From contig NC_067197.1 in assembly GCF_000699445.3 (NCBI RefSeq), positions 25,713,809 through 25,777,808 on the forward strand: a stretch of DNA of 64,000 nucleotides, written 5' to 3'. The position numbers were made by a program, and so were the translations under genes. Shown here in pieces: positions 27,780-41,808 of the stretch. Source of the stretch: Schistosoma haematobium. Its lineage: Eukaryota; Platyhelminthes; Trematoda; Strigeidida; Schistosomatidae. The notes beneath the pieces are model-generated. The model made no database searches and had not been told where the DNA came from. It saw only the letters and a program-made list of their open reading frames with translations. Within the stretch, counting starts at the first letter, position 1. Every line of letters starts with the position of its first letter.

Positions 27780-28390
27780 CACCATTGTGATAGATTTTGA
27801 GCCATGTCACCGACCGTCGTTGCTACCTCCCGACCGTTGTTGCTACCTTGACGTGATGGTTAAGCTTGCCTATCGTGATGAAGCAACCGAGCTATACTGG
27901 CTAGAACAACCGTTCCTCAAGGTCCTACCATATCAGACAGGTCGGTTGAAGAGCAGTAAGACTAAAAGCAACAAACCCAAGGTCCGAAGGCGAAGTCGTA
28001 CTGCTGACTGTACAGAGGTGTGACAGCAGTAAGGTGTTTCCTTCAGACAACCAGCATGACAGCGATGCTACCTTCCCACAAGGAGGGGTGGGGTTAGAAA
28101 AGGTCGGCCCTAAAAATGCACACCTCGTCTTATCCCACGGATATCCGTCTCCGTCGGTAAGGTCTCAACAAGTACGGAGCTAACACAAAAATCACCCATA
28201 AAAAGGTCGTGTGTGACCGACCTCAAGCACTTGTCCCTTGGGCACTGCGGTCACGCTCTCAGGTCACTAAGACCACCTCTAATCCAATTTTTTTCAGGTA
28301 CCTCCAGAAGAACCCTTCTACGGTGTGGGCAACCGGGAAGTGATAACCGCCCTCGTACCTCTAACAGCATTCAAGACCACTGTATCTTGA
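27780..28390 (+). repeat. GC-rich retroelement-like leader block
   Basis: About 600 bp, clearly richer in G and C than the flanks. It includes phrases such as ACCTTCCCACAAGGAGGG and CACTTGTCCCTTGGGCACTG. Open frames of 62-78 residues occur but none has a recognisable domain. Composition and abrupt edges suggest the 5' leader of a schistosome retroelement left without its coding part. The identity is inference. Confidence 0.5.
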
Positions 28391-31300
28391 TTAATAATTA
28401 GGATAAGATCACATACTCAGTTATAACAAGTCACTTACTGCGCATCGTTTATGTTAAGTGAATGCAAGAATATCGTGTATTATACAGAAGAAAATATCAT
28501 ACTGGAAAAACAAATCAAATACTGCACTGAATGATCCTCACGTTGAATCAAAACGGATGTAATGTTAAACAAAACTCATAATGAGTAAATCAATCGAAAA
28601 TTGATTTTTCTTTCCATCATATCAGTTGCTGACTAGAGTAGTTTTTAAATCAAACATAACTTTAGAATATGCGCGGAGAATAAATGTCAGCAACAGTTTG
28701 CTAAACCTTTAGTAAATCATTTACAAATAATGTGTTCTAATTTTATAAAATCTTGGTTATCCTCAAGAATCTTAATTAGAAAACTAAAAAATTAGGCATG
28801 AACACCTAAATAGCCCACGATAATACCAGTGTCATAAGAATTTAAAATTAAACCTGAAAACAAATCATTCAAGGAATCTGTTAGTTTTAAACTATTTATT
28901 GTTTCTTCAATAAAACTACAACAAACTAAACGTGATCGCTCTATGGTCTAAAGGTTTGTGAACTAATTATTTATATTCGAGAGTCAGAGATATTCCCCTT
29001 TTAAATTATTCCAAGAACCTTGTTCAAGCAGATTCCGCTGTCAAATATACATGCATGATAACTTCAGGCGCTCTAACCGGTTACGTTACACGAATAAACT
29101 CCAAGGATATTCTGCAAAATTGAAACGCCATTTTTCTGCAACGAAACTTTGTAAGGATATCGCAAAATACAATATTAGCTTGATCAACTTTACTTTGAAT
29201 ACTATATCGTCTTTGCGACTGGATAAAATCTCGTTTGTTCATCATTGCCACAAATTTATATTGACAGCCAACCAAGTAAATGACTGACTTTAATGAAGAA
29301 CTAAAGTTGGTCAACAAGTTTTTGAGCTTCCTATGAAATACTGCGCACGATTTTTAGCATAACTTAAGAAGACCTTGCTACAAAGTTTAGAAAGATGTAG
29401 TTACCTCAAGAAAGATAAGAAAAGTCATACGTGAAGCTTTTGTCTACAAGCCTTGATCTTCTTGGTAAGAGAATAAAATTGTAGACAAATAAACTGCTGA
29501 ATAATATAAACATCCGATACCAGTTTAAAAAATATACAAAAAGGGTGTTTCACAGTCAAACAACTGTTTTAACGTTCCAAGAATTGAAAATTGTGGTCAC
29601 ACTACTAAACTAACCTTATTAACTACCACTTTAGACACCAGCTTCGTGAAAATGTGTGACATGTTTGATAAGGAAATGCATAAACTGAGCACTCTATACA
29701 AAAGCTACTTAACGAATGAAACTATGGTGAAACAACAAATTAAGAAAATTCTGACCATTAAGGGATTAAAATGACGTTTTTTGACTGACATTTTGGCCTG
29801 AACGTTTTTAAAAGAATATGGATATGAATTTATTGACTAAAAATGATTTGAATACCCGATCCGACACATGAAAGCAATTTACTTAGAATGCCAAACGTTT
29901 TTGGAATAAGAATAATAGTTAAGGAAGTAAAATAAAAATCCTCTACTACATATTATTTCAAACAAAAATCTTGTGGTGAGAATATATAAAGACAATACGT
30001 TTTTATTAGTCGGAAAACGAGTCTCCGTGTGTTTTGTTTTTCATTGTAAGCTAGTTGTAGCTAACAAAAGTTACAAATAACACGAACCACATGAATGAAA
30101 TAAAACAAAAAATTGTAATCCAGATTATGAAGGTATCACTCATCGATACACCAGGGCAGTAACGGACGCTATTACGGTGACTTTTAGTAGTGTTAAGGAC
30201 TGAACCCAAGGCAAGTTGACTTACCCACTTTACTTTGAGGAGCCTAGCTTATATTATTTTTAAATATGGAGGCAAACAAATGATCAGTCAGATTCAAATA
30301 GTAGTGTCTTACATCCACTTTTAAAAATATTCACAACGATGTAAATGATGTACACCACCTGCATACCATCAAAATAAAAATTCCTGTAACTCTAGGCAAC
30401 TTGAAATGTGTAAACCCGTTATCCATTTAACTACGTAACATAAATCTTCAGCTGTCCCATCAATTAGAATGTATTATACTCAGGATTCTCATCTATAATT
30501 AAAGATATGACGTACTAACTTGGCCAAAAATAACTGTTCTGTATGTTTGCATCTGATATAAATTGAGTTTTTAAAGTAAAGAACGGTAAACTATGCGATT
30601 TATGGAAAATCTCTTTAGTATCTATGCTCATTTAAGTAGTAGAATATTCTAATGTCGTTCTTTACTTCGCAAAATTATATTTGACGTGAGCTTAAAACTA
30701 CTAAACGCTGAATATGTTCTATCAACTAGAGCAATCAAAGTAAGGCTGGTGTTCAGATCTATGTTTATGCAATTGGACCACGGTGTTGTCAGAAAGCCTT
30801 GTTGAAAATCAATGTTGGTTATCAACAGTTACTTAGAGTTCGCCAGATGAACCCCTAAGAATCTTTCTTTAATAAACCCCGAACAAAATAAATTTAAAAA
30901 TGAGACCTTTTGGTGAATATATGCTAGCTTTGTGAAGAAAAATAAAATCTGATTACCTAATTTTCAGTGAGGTGTTTGGAAAATTAAGCAAGCAATCCTA
31001 ACAAATTATTCCAGCCCAAACGCATCGTCATTTAACTCCAAATCCGACCTTATTATTGGGAGTCATTCACTTTAACAGATACACTTACTCATAATATATT
31101 TTTTATGAGAGTACGTACGTTTATCTACAAAATATTTCACTATCCCCTTGGCAATTATTTCTGAAGATCCTGGGCAGTTAACACTATTTAAACGCTAAAT
31201 TCTAACACTTACTAGTGACCTTTAAATTCGACCAAATTTATCAGTTGAATACCCTACGACTGGAAAATATTATATGTAATATAAATTATTGTCAACTAAA

Positions 31301-33779
31301 ACACTAGTAACAAAGATATGTGAAGAGTAAAAAATAAGTGAATTTAAACCCGGTTATACACAATAAGTCAACTAGCCAACCTTCACGAGTTGAACCAACC
31401 TCTTTCTATAATAACTATCCTTAATTCATGATGACAACAGACGAAAACGTATAAGCATTTCAAAAGTCCGGGATTTTGAAGGTTAAACAGAGTATTAAAA
31501 GATTACGAATTCACATTACATGTTGCGGGTCCAGTAAAAGAGAAAACTCTTCTACGTGAGAAAATATGAACAGTTTAAAATCGCAAAAACATTCACATCG
31601 TCTTTTTTTCCATTTTGATGTTGTTTTTCATAAAAAGCGGATAACATAACTTAGGTACCTATTATATGTTGCATCAGTTATATGTACTCGGATTAAAGGT
31701 CCTTTTGTATAGTTACACGACGAACGGGCTTCCAGTGCATCACTAATTGAATAGGCGTCATGTCTCGAATTTCTAAGGATTCTCCTAGGGGTTTTTTTAT
31801 CATTGTTTTCCGAATTTTTTTCCCCGTTTTGTATTTTTCAGGCTTTTATCTGGGGCTCATGTGTCCATATTTTTTAACACTCTATCTTCATCGGATATAC
31901 CATTGTTACGATCAACCGTGGTTAAGATTCGTCCCTTGTGTTTCATCTTGTGATTGCACAAACACAAACATGGACTTAAGGTCATGGAAAGGAGATATTC
32001 AGTAGTGCTACATTTTAACTTGATTTGCGTCCTTCAGGCAGCTTCCCAGACGGTCTATTCTCAGACACTCAATAGCAATCACCTTTTGTTGTACAGTACT
32101 TTAATTCGGCCGTACAGCGAGCGCCATTGTCGAGGTGTTTTGTAATTTTCGATAAAATTTGCTAAAATAATGCTATGCCATGTGAATCACACACAAAGTC
32201 AGTATTTATATACAACCACTGATTGTCGATGGAGCGTAGAAACTTCATGTCCTGTGAAAAAATCACTCGGCAGTTTGAGTTAATTGAAAAAATCTTGACT
32301 TTGTTGGTTCGTATTATGTATTTAGACGTTATATTTGAATTTTGGTACGTATATCAGGATACATTTGTCTTTTTGGTACGAAAGAGGAAGTGTTGTTTCC
32401 GTTATGTAAGTGGGATCAAATGCAACATTCAATATCCGATATCTTTGTCAACAGATTGTACAAACATGATGACTTCTTTGCGCTCACTTTTTGTTGCTTT
32501 GATGTGATTCATGAGAGTTGATTATGTCGAAATAAAACTTTTAAGATGCAAGCGAAAATTTTGGCACTTGAAATAACCAAACATTGACTTGAATCTTACA
32601 ACCGTTCTAAAAGCCCTTTTGTCAGGCTAAGAGTAGGGATTAGGATCACTAGTTACCAAGATATTCGGATCTTTTCGAAACTAAGACACTTCTATAGAGA
32701 ACCGTATAAGTGTTGTGAATGGTTTGTGACATATCACGGACATACTGCTTGCGCTCTATTGTTTTCTAAACTGTAAAACCGACTAGGATCTTCCAGTCTG
32801 TCAGTCCATTTGGAAAGCTTTCAACAAAGCCTGAATTTCTCAACGAGGAATATTTCATAGAGTAAATGTTCTTGAAAATCACTTATACTAATCAATAAGG
32901 AAAGTGGTTTTAGCATTTAGCCTTAGGAGATCTTGATAGGACCGTGTAGCCTGTAAAGGTATACAGCACATTTTAACTCCAAAAACCAGATCGTTCAAAT
33001 GTAACGAAACCAGTCTATTAGTGGATGTTGTGTCAACTCGCTTGAACTTATTGATAGAGCACGTATGGTCAAACCTATTTGGAACGTTTACGATATCAAT
33101 TCGCATCGTATCTACTTTGCTCTTCTGGTCAAAGACCATTGCTTGTTTATCTACAGCAGTCAATAGACGCGTTATGCAAAAGTGACCCTCACCGAAACCG
33201 TACCAGCAGGGCGAGTTAAACTTGTGTAGACTGTCACAAATTAGACATTCCATGACTTTGTAAGAGAAATAAACAAGCGTTGTTGGCTAGTAGGTTAAAC
33301 GATCAGTGAGACGGACACCTTTAAAGATTAGGTTCATGTGTTCCAGCCTCCAACTATCCGTAACCACTACCCGGCTTGGTGAAGGTGAGAACATTGGAGC
33401 AAGAGGTGGTTTAATTGTTCAAGTGCTATGACCCACCGGACCAGAGTGAACCATGTTCGGACAGGGAGATACATGACCATTTCGATTTCGCGGTTTCTGG
33501 CGCACAAGTTGTACCCTTTGGTCCAACTTCGTCGTAATGGGTTGCATATGGCATTTGGGATGTGTAGTAGTATTGAGCCTAACCACATCATCTTCAAAGC
33601 CGAACATGAGACAATTTGGAAAATAGACATTCAAAATTTAACACAGAGACAAGGCCAACAATGGTGAACGCCGGAATAATTCACTCATTGAGTTGGATTG
33701 CATAACTTAGCCTCGAAGATATGGTCATTCTGTATAACTGAACTTTACTTACATTAAATGTATTATTCTATCTCCAGCC
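28391..33779. other. Intergenic AT-rich stretch without a supported gene
   Basis: About 5.4 kb of low-complexity-leaning DNA. The longer frames here (29051-29317 on both strands, 31760-32507 plus, 32888-33253 minus, 33367-33667 both strands) lack family motifs, splice context or a second copy. The part from 32880 to 33670 is slightly less AT-rich and may be old transposon sequence. Confidence 0.5.
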
Positions 33780-34065
33780 TAGATGTGTTCTTCAGAAGCC
33801 CTTATCACAATAGAATGAGCCAGTGTAGACAATCATAGAACTTCCATGTAAGATTTTATAGATCAGGTATCCACATCATGACAAATCTAAAATTATGGGA
33901 TTGGGTCTACCATTATAGCAGTACTAATAGCGAACTAGGCCACAATTCCACAAGTCTCACTCTTGCAGTCGACGTGTGAAGTGTCTTTGAACATCTTCTA
34001 CTCGTATCTTGTCTGTATTATTGGTGTATGAGAAGGTAAGTGAACGATACTCAGGAGTTGGTTTG
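33780..34065 (-). pseudogene. Scrap of a second LINE (jockey/CR1-like) reverse transcriptase C-terminus
   Basis: On the minus strand, 34003-33957 translates as VEDVQRHFTRRLQE. This resembles the conserved 'VQR.FTR.L' segment that follows the reverse transcriptase in CR1/jockey-type elements; the LINE at 58.5 kb has VEGIQRDFTRKLLK in the same place. Stops break the frame on both sides. It abuts an RTE fragment of the same strand. Confidence 0.5.
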
Positions 34066-35060
34066 ACCTCCCCCGTAATAGACTGTTGCTGATGGTATCC
34101 AGTTAAAGAACATTGGGTATCTTGAGTGGACAATTGTTTATAAATACTAATACATTTTTGATGATGATTGTAGTAGTTCTACAAGTTTCAGCCCAATTCC
34201 ATATAACTGTCTTGACATTCGTATTAAAAATTCTGAGTTTGGTGCTGGTTGTCAGTTGTTTTGATTTCTATATGTTCTGCAACCGTAGGACTGTTGATCT
34301 TGCATTGCCGATCACGGCCTTCATATCTACACAGATCTTCTCTGTTTATCTATTATGCTGTTTAGGTACATTGAACTTTTCACTACTTCCGGAGCTCGCT
34401 CGTCACGTTTGATTATGTTCGTGATCTGTTCTGTACTTTAGGACCTTGCTTTTTCCTTTGTGTATGTTGAGTCCCACTTCTGCAGCTTCCAAACTGCCTT
34501 GAATAGAGGATGGTGCATCTCTACCGATCCCTTTCAGAATGTCCTCCATAGACGTTTCCTCTTCTCTCAGTAGATTTTGTACGGCTTGGGACTTGTTGTT
34601 GAACGCTATCTTGAATTCATCGAGTTTGTCAGTATGTAGATAGAAGGTTGTATTGTAGCTTAGTAATGCTGTTTCTCTAGTTGTTCAGTCCCTTTTTAAC
34701 ATCACTTTCATCTTGGCAATCACCAGGTTGTGATCCAAAGTCACGACAGCTCTTTTCATGGTTCTCACGTCTTCTATTGAGCTTCTGAATTTTTCAGTGA
34801 TACAAGCATGATCGATTTGATTGTCTGAAATGTGATCCTGTGAGACTCACGTAGCTGTGTGTGTGCTTGCGGGGGAATATAGCACTAACTATAATCATTT
34901 TATAGAATGGACATAAATTTGCAAATTTGTCATCATTCTCGTTTCTTTCTCCTAGTCTGTCCATATTGTTCCATGATATCTTCAAACGAGGTTTTTTCCA
35001 TTCTAAATCTGGCGCATTTTTGTCAATGTCGTTCCCTACTTGATGAGGTTTCTGACTTCA
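34066..35060 (-). pseudogene. Decayed, internally deleted RTE copy
   Basis: The minus strand aligns with the intact RTE at 8942-11700. The part from 34985 down matches the endonuclease (GERNENDDKFANLC, compare GERFANLC). The middle matches the region around DKLDEFKIAFNNKSQ and EEETSMED. Near 34500 it jumps straight to the late RT region (VGLNIHK), so most of the reverse transcriptase, including FADD, is deleted. It continues through the C-terminal INNCP / PDTISNSLL region to about 34066. Several stops and frameshifts. The plus-strand frame at 34113-34412 is an antisense shadow of this element. Confidence 0.85.
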
Positions 35061-38000
35061 TGATCAAATTCTTTTCTTCTAGCTGTGTTTGTAACTGGCA
35101 TTACCCCTGGAACAGCTACAGTCGAAATCAAAGAATAAGGTGTTTCCTTCGAGATAAAAGTGTGCTTTTGCTCAGATTAGATGCAATGAAATATTGCGAT
35201 ATGCGAATCCCTTCGCGATAAGTTCTCCCGTCCTTGAATCCTATACTGAGAAAAACTCACACAAAAGTTCTTGTCAGAAAACTGCAAATCTGAAGGAAGC
35301 GTTATTATCCATTACCTTGCAGTTTACAATTCCTAGAGTCATTACCGGTTATTTTATTAAAATGTATGAATCTCTGATACAGATTTCGAACGATATATGC
35401 TCTAAACAACTCAAATGGTTTTGCTTGGTGTAGTTCACAACTAGACTGAAAATAATCTATCTGTGATTGTAAAGCCGTCACAGATTTTCAGTTTTTCACG
35501 AAGCTCTCGTTCGTAGCGCCCATATGATTGAAGAATACCAATCCGGTAAAATCAGAAGTCAGGAATGAATGAGTTTGAAGATGTTTGTGGAAGGTTGTCA
35601 ATATGTTGGGAGTAGTTTAACCTAGTCTGGATAGTAGTTGCGGGAAATGTTCATCACGGTGTGCTGATGCGTAACCGAGCGCCTTCAGTTTGGGTGTACC
35701 TACTCAAACTAACGTATCCAGCTTCACTGTCGAAGACTTATTTGACCATTTATTTAGTGAATTTAGTTACCGCTACAGGTGAATTGTGTTAGCATAATTT
35801 CATTGGCTACAACCCTTGTAAGGGATTTGGTCAGACTTCATTTTTCAGGAGTTCCATACTATCACTTTTAATACTTCAAGAATCCAGCTACGGAAGAACT
35901 TGACATTTCTTGATCAGAGTTCTTCAGTTAATTAGGCCCCCTAAAACTAATGATCTTTAGTACCTAGAAAGTGACTGAGTGATCCGACTTTGTAACTTTA
36001 CAGTTCATTTCAATTATGTGATCACGGGAATCCTTGAATTTCACTTTGCTGAAGTTCGTCGAAAATAAGCTTCCCGTTTTAATATAATCTTCGAGCGGTG
36101 CACTGAGTTTAACCATATTCGACGAATTGACCACCGATTCATGAATATAGCGCGTGCAACATTGGACTAGTTCCTCCACCGTTCCTCCACAGGTTATAGT
36201 CGACGTGAAGTATAAAAAACTGCTTGTGAATGATGCATCTTTGAAAGGTGCATATAGAAACTTGAACTAATAGTTTGAATAACAGTGTTGAAAGCAAATG
36301 CATGTTTATTAGATAGATCAAGACTGAAAGTTTTTTCGCTCTCTCCATTTTTAATAAAAGCACGAGAAAATACAGAGCATTAAAATCAGACAACAGAGAC
36401 ATCGGACAGTTATTTTTGCATTGATCTACAGGGTATTCTGAGATCTTTAATGTTCCTCCGAAACGTAACTATATCCTTCGTTTCTTATTGTTACATCCTA
36501 GTAAATGCTGCCTAATGAGTTGTTCGTCTGTCAGTGCTACGATTTCTTACTGACAGAAATTTTCATAAATGTTTCTCAGCTCGAAAACTAAGGATAAGCA
36601 TTCTCTCAATTTCGAACAGTTTTACGTAGAACTCTAGCTTAAAAATTGCGCAACATTTAGGTGCACTAACTTAAAGTATATATGAAACATAGCCAGTGAT
36701 GCTAAGCTAAAACTAAATGGAACTCTAACTGTTTCAGTATAAAAACACATACATAGGTGGTGTTAATTAGTGTGTATATACTAGTCCAGTTTATATTATA
36801 GAGGACGTCTTGTGAAAAATTCACAAATGTGCATTCACGATTTTTCATTAGACCCTAATCTTTACTGTTGCTGTTAAAACAAGAACGATATAACGCCTTT
36901 CTAATCTGATTTCATATTCAGACATCATTAGTTGGTTGTCTAAGGTTACTGGTTTGAACTACTTGTCACATCTTTTTTACATGAACTAATAACTTCACTG
37001 ACGATTCGTTTTGTAAGCATTTGACATCTCTTCCTTAAAAATTAACTGTTTCCATTTTATGCCTCTGATGAGCTTAATTAGTGTTGAATATGTGTACATA
37101 AATGGTTATTTTGTCACGATCGTTATAGACAGACGTACGTGGAACTTAAGGACTTGGTGAGTTGGGGAAATTTTTGTCAAAATATTCTTCGTTGTTGAAT
37201 ACAAATATTACTTGTTTGGTGAATTTATTCAGGATGGCACAGTGCACGTTCTGTCAAGTGGTTGAATTTTCGTCGCCAATATGCTGAATCAGCAAGTTTC
37301 GTAACGAATATGCAGCGAATTCAGTGACCTGTATTAATCCTGAAATAGTGCTCATTCGTGTGGCTCGATATCTTTTTTAACATCTCGACAAGCGCCATAC
37401 AAGTGCGTTGAAGTGAAGGGTTTAATTATAGAAACGATAGTCAGTGACAAAATTATTCAGATCTAGGCTTTTAAAAGTTTTTGTAATGCACCTATAAATT
37501 CCTCGTAGAAGCAAGAGTTTCAGGAGAAATGATGATTTGTATGGAGACTGTGAATAAGCAATTTCTAATCTCTTTGTATGAAAAATAGAATAACTTCAGT
37601 TTGGATGGACCTCAATATATGATCGATTTGGTTAAAAATGTCTCACTAGTCACATTCTATCTGAGTTAATAAAAATTAATTAAAAGCTAAGGTGACTTTG
37701 TGATCAGTGTATGCCGTTATAAAATTGGAGATCACTAAATGTCAGCCCATTTTATCAGTGTTTTCGAAGCTCCACACTAATCTGTTCGCCCAGTTTTGCT
37801 GGTTGTATACCCATATCTTCTGCATACTACAAAACTTAGGATGACCGATAACTAAGATCATTAATTCAGAAGAAAAAAATCATATTCCAAAGTCTTCACA
37901 CCATAGTACTTAAACAGACGCTGCTTATAAGACAGACAACCTAGTTCATCAAAATCTTTGATATTCATTTGCTTTAGATAATAATCCCGTGTTTATGAGA

Positions 38001-40193
38001 TTATATGGCATCTAGGTAAATTTGACGGAGTCATGTTCCTTGTTACTGCATGGTCGCTCTTATCAAACTAGCTATTATGTCCTGTTGATAAACTTGATAC
38101 ATTATTAATCTCTAGACTTATTTTGTTATTCTGAGAAAACCATATATTTTAAGGTGATTACTAGTTAAATTCCTGACGTAAAAATCACTTACCCAAGAGT
38201 TTTCCTGTACACAGGAACATCGAAAACATGTATTACTTCTTTTACTTTGTCTTGAAGAGCCTTTGTTTATGCACACGAGAGAGAAAGGTCAATCAATGTA
38301 ATATTTACGCGCGCAAACTTCACGGTGAAGGTTGTTTGTTAGGTTGTCGTACATTTGCCACTGCCGTTTTTATGAGTTTGTTGCACAGAATAGCCTAATT
38401 GTGCAACTTGGCAATGAAAACAATTTGGATTCAAAATCTTTTCTGAAATTAGACTATGAGTGTGTTAGATTCAAGCCGAAGTGTAGATAGGTGTTTAGCT
38501 CTTACAGTAGTATTTGGTCGTCTAATCCTTAATCACGCTACTGGTCTTATTTTGTGCCACATTCTAGAAAGATATGTTTAAAGTCTTCGTAGTCTGGTAC
38601 TACACTTTGGAGAGTTCACTTGATACATCACATCTCAAAGTTTCATGTAACCTCAGTAGATTGCCAACTTGAAGTCAAGCTTGAAGTATTAGCTGCCCTT
38701 CGTGATTCTGTAAGAGGTGTTAGGCACTTTGACGTAGAATGATTATCCTAAACGAATATGATCTGATCGCGGTTCGGGTTTTCATAAGATTGCTTGGTGA
38801 GACTATAATTTATGGATGACATTGGAGCGACGCTAGACTAACCTTGAGAGTGTCCGCTTACATACTAGGGCTAAATGAGGGTTATAAAGCAATTTGAAGA
38901 ATAGGGATTATGATTTACAGTTGATGGTTTAGGTCAGGGATTAGATGTAGGGTTTTCGTCACGAATTGACATCAGCTATACTGCCAAAACACTAATTAGC
39001 CAAATGGGTGAGTGAATTTCGCGCCAAAATCTATGACTTGTTATCGTAAATCTGATTGATTCGTCCTTAAATTATAGTCTCGCCAATAACATAATTAGCC
39101 GCTCACCGATTGGGACAACACTTAGTACATAGGTTTAACTTCACAAACAAGGATATCTTCTTAGGACCTATTGCAATTTCTGAAGAGTTGCGATCACCCA
39201 TTGGAACGTGTGCCTTTTAAAGACTGATAGTTGCGTAGATATGCTGAATGTTTGGCTTTGGAAATGGAGAGGCAACTAAAAATGCTATTCGGTTGATGAA
39301 ATACTTGACTACTGTCACATCGATTTAGTACTAAAATGTATATACAAGCTCATGTTATTGTAATGCTAACAGTTGTTCTGTTAGTCTTATTATCAACGAA
39401 CTGGGCTCCGTGTAACATATCCCATGCAAACAACCTGGAGGGAAACGCGTCTGGATTGTTACTACGAAGACTAGTCCATCGCTTGTAGCTTAAAGTGGGT
39501 TGCCTTTAGGCGTTTACTACATTTAGTGTGGTTCATCAGTGCCTTATAGCCTATGTTTGCCAAATATTTTTATGATTATAGTTCATACACTCACCGAACG
39601 ATATATCTTTCCAAAAACCTTCTAGCCTTGTTAAGTAAAACGCCTCTATGTGCTAAAACCTCCGAGTACTTTAGACTGTTCATCATACATTTTACTACTG
39701 CTTCCTATCTATTCTAATTTGTAGAAACTCGGAACAATAAATACTTATTTTATATCACAATGTTTCTTTATAGCTGAGTTGATTTAAAATAGTGACTACT
39801 TCCCCTTCTACACTGATCATATGAACCGGCCAGCTTATAAAACCTCAGTATATCCATGCATATATAGCTCAGACAAGGTACAGTTGGTTACCAATTGTCT
39901 ACTCAGTTGCTGTGAGACAGTCTTAAAGGATCGAGTAATTAGGCATTACATCATGTCATCAAAACAATGCTAGTGTGCTCTGGAACCACTAAATAGTGTC
40001 GGAATAAAGCCTAGAGAGTTTACAAAGCTTCCTATCAATCGGCTTTTTTTTTCTGCTTCACGTATGCTGATTGTCGCTCGTCGGCAACAAATGTAGAAAC
40101 TATTTTATTAGCACCTATACTACAAATATTCTAAATTACTCACCAAAATCCTATTCAAATAATACATTTTATCGTCTCACTGATCCTTTGCAG
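35061..40193. other. Intergenic AT-rich stretch without a supported gene
   Basis: I find no supported coding sequence. Frames of 70-105 residues at 34907-35433 and 35964-36402 have no motif. A less AT-rich block at about 38700-39120 contains GGGATTATGATTTACAG and AGGGATTAGATGTAGGG and looks like an old interspersed repeat, but no second copy is visible. Confidence 0.45.
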
Positions 40194-40382
40194 ATGCAGT
40201 CTATTAGTTCAGACAAAGAAGATATGGAAGAAGCTGAAATGGATCTTCCAGTGTCGTGTAGTTTTACTGATCAAGCTAAGCAACGTGAAACCCACCAGAG
40301 AAAAATTAATAAGACTATTATTGGAAATCGCATAAAAACCAAAGCACTCCGCAAAGCTAAACGTAATGTACGCAAACAAACA
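40194..40382 (+). CDS. Unknown four-exon gene, exon 1
   Basis: 63 codons beginning with ATG directly after a CTGATCCTTTGCAG acceptor. The codon after the splice site being ATG fits either a 5'-UTR intron or a spliced-leader acceptor. The N-terminus is acidic (SSDKEDMEEAEMDLP). It is followed by a basic, probably helical stretch (KINKTIIGNRIKTKALRKAK) that looks like a nucleic-acid-binding or nuclear-localising segment. It ends phase 0 at an ACA|GTAATG donor. I do not recognise the family. The whole predicted protein is about 251 residues. Confidence 0.65.
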
Positions 40383-40418
40383 GTAATGTTCAATGCGGTT
40401 TGTTATATTTTACTTTAG
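40383..40418 (+). other. 36-bp micro-intron
   Basis: GTAATG at the start and TTTACTTTAG at the end, with phase 0 on both sides. Reading through it hits a stop at its last bases (the TAG of the acceptor), so splicing is needed to extend the frame. The size matches the very short introns known in schistosomes. Confidence 0.6.
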
Positions 40419-40460
40419 GACGGCTGCCAGTCTAGTGAAATAGCTTGCCAAGAAATCCAA
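40419..40460 (+). CDS. Unknown four-exon gene, exon 2 (42 bp)
   Basis: Fourteen codons, DGCQSSEIACQEIQ, between a TTTACTTTAG acceptor and a CAA|GTAAGT donor, phase 0 at both ends. Short but bounded by good sites and in frame with its neighbours. Confidence 0.58.
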
Positions 40461-40575
40461 GTAAGTCTTATGCGTTTTATGTAATAGTCTTTTGAAAATT
40501 AGTATATACCGCTGAAGGATAAGGAAAAGTCAAATGTAAGGTTGTCACTTCCATCATATACATACGTATATTAAG

Positions 40576-40747
40576 GAAAAGGACTATCTAGAAGAAGAAT
40601 TTAACTGTCCGGGATATTTTAACACATCAGATCATCTTCAATTTGGTGAAGACGATGGTGATCAACCTCCCATACAAAATAAATCTCAATCCTTGGACAT
40701 ATCAGCCAGCTCTTCACCGAACGAGAATGAACTACTATACGGCAACG
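40576..40747 (+). CDS. Unknown four-exon gene, exon 3
   Basis: Starts after TATATTAAG (an alternative acceptor six bases later at 40582 keeps the frame) and ends AACG|GTAAGT, phase 1. The sequence is acidic and polar: EKDYLEEEFNCPGYFN, then a run of D, Q, S and N (SLDISASSSPNENE). No stop in frame. It looks intrinsically disordered. Confidence 0.65.
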
Positions 40748-41808
40748 GTAAGTTACTATCCCTGTACAATGATTGATTTTTAAGATGTGAACTTTTCAAT
40801 TATGTTTGAGTCGCGTCATACAGTTTTCCTCAGACTCACCTCTTCCTATCTGTCAGAAACTTCAGTAGGATGAATCGCGTGCTAAAATACGTACCTAAAA
40901 GCGGTGTTAGATTGACAGTCATCACAAGAAACTACACTTCTAATCGTGTCTTATGACTTGGGTGTGTAACTCTGGATGATAATTGTTTATACCATGCCTT
41001 AATTTATATATGTTTAGCTTATTAGTATTCTAGCTAACGATATCATGTAGTATATCAATAACATTTTCATAATAGTACATTTGACGCAGTGTTTACGGTA
41101 ACACTTAAGACAAACAATCTCACTAGTACGTATTCTGTAAGGTTTAACAATTCGTCCTAGATTTCATTCCACCTAATGTAGCAATTTATAATGATCTTAT
41201 TACCGTGACGTGCAAATATATCAGCACTATGTTTATCCTCACACAATAGATACGTTTATTTTCATATTTGGTTACTCAATTCGTGGTAATGAGTAGTTAG
41301 TCTTGTTTCTGGTTGAATTGTAGAGCAAAAACCAAATTCGTGGATAGTAATTGTAATTCTCTGATAATTTTGTGCTTATGACTTGCATACAAACTCACCA
41401 GGGGATCTGGCAATATCTCCAGCAAACTGTTCCTATTATTAGCGACGTATTTTCGCTAAAACCATACTAGTGAGGTATACAATACTACGTGATTGACGTT
41501 TTCCAAAGCTTTTAATGTGCATCTGGTTCCTCTTTTGTTTTAGCTTCACACTTGTCTTTATCAGTTTGACCAAGGTCATTAAGAATACCGTTAGGTGTCT
41601 GTATAGGACACCCTGTAGCTGATTAGAATAAAAGTCGACCACAATACGATAATTCTATTAAGTTCATACCACTTGAAGCAAATAAACCTGAAGTCTGGTC
41701 CACCTATAATGCAGCTTTATTACTAAGCCTCACGCAGTTAATAGGATATATATGGTATTATTTCTGCTGATAGTTACACTCTTCATAAAACTCACTTATT
41801 CATTTCAG

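Noticed and set aside
32888..33253. 121-residue minus-strand frame as a gene
   Set aside because: No recognisable domain, no splice context, no second copy in the window. It may be old transposon DNA but I cannot support it.
33367..33667. Overlapping frames on both strands
   Set aside because: Mutual shadows without motif; composition suggests an old repeat.
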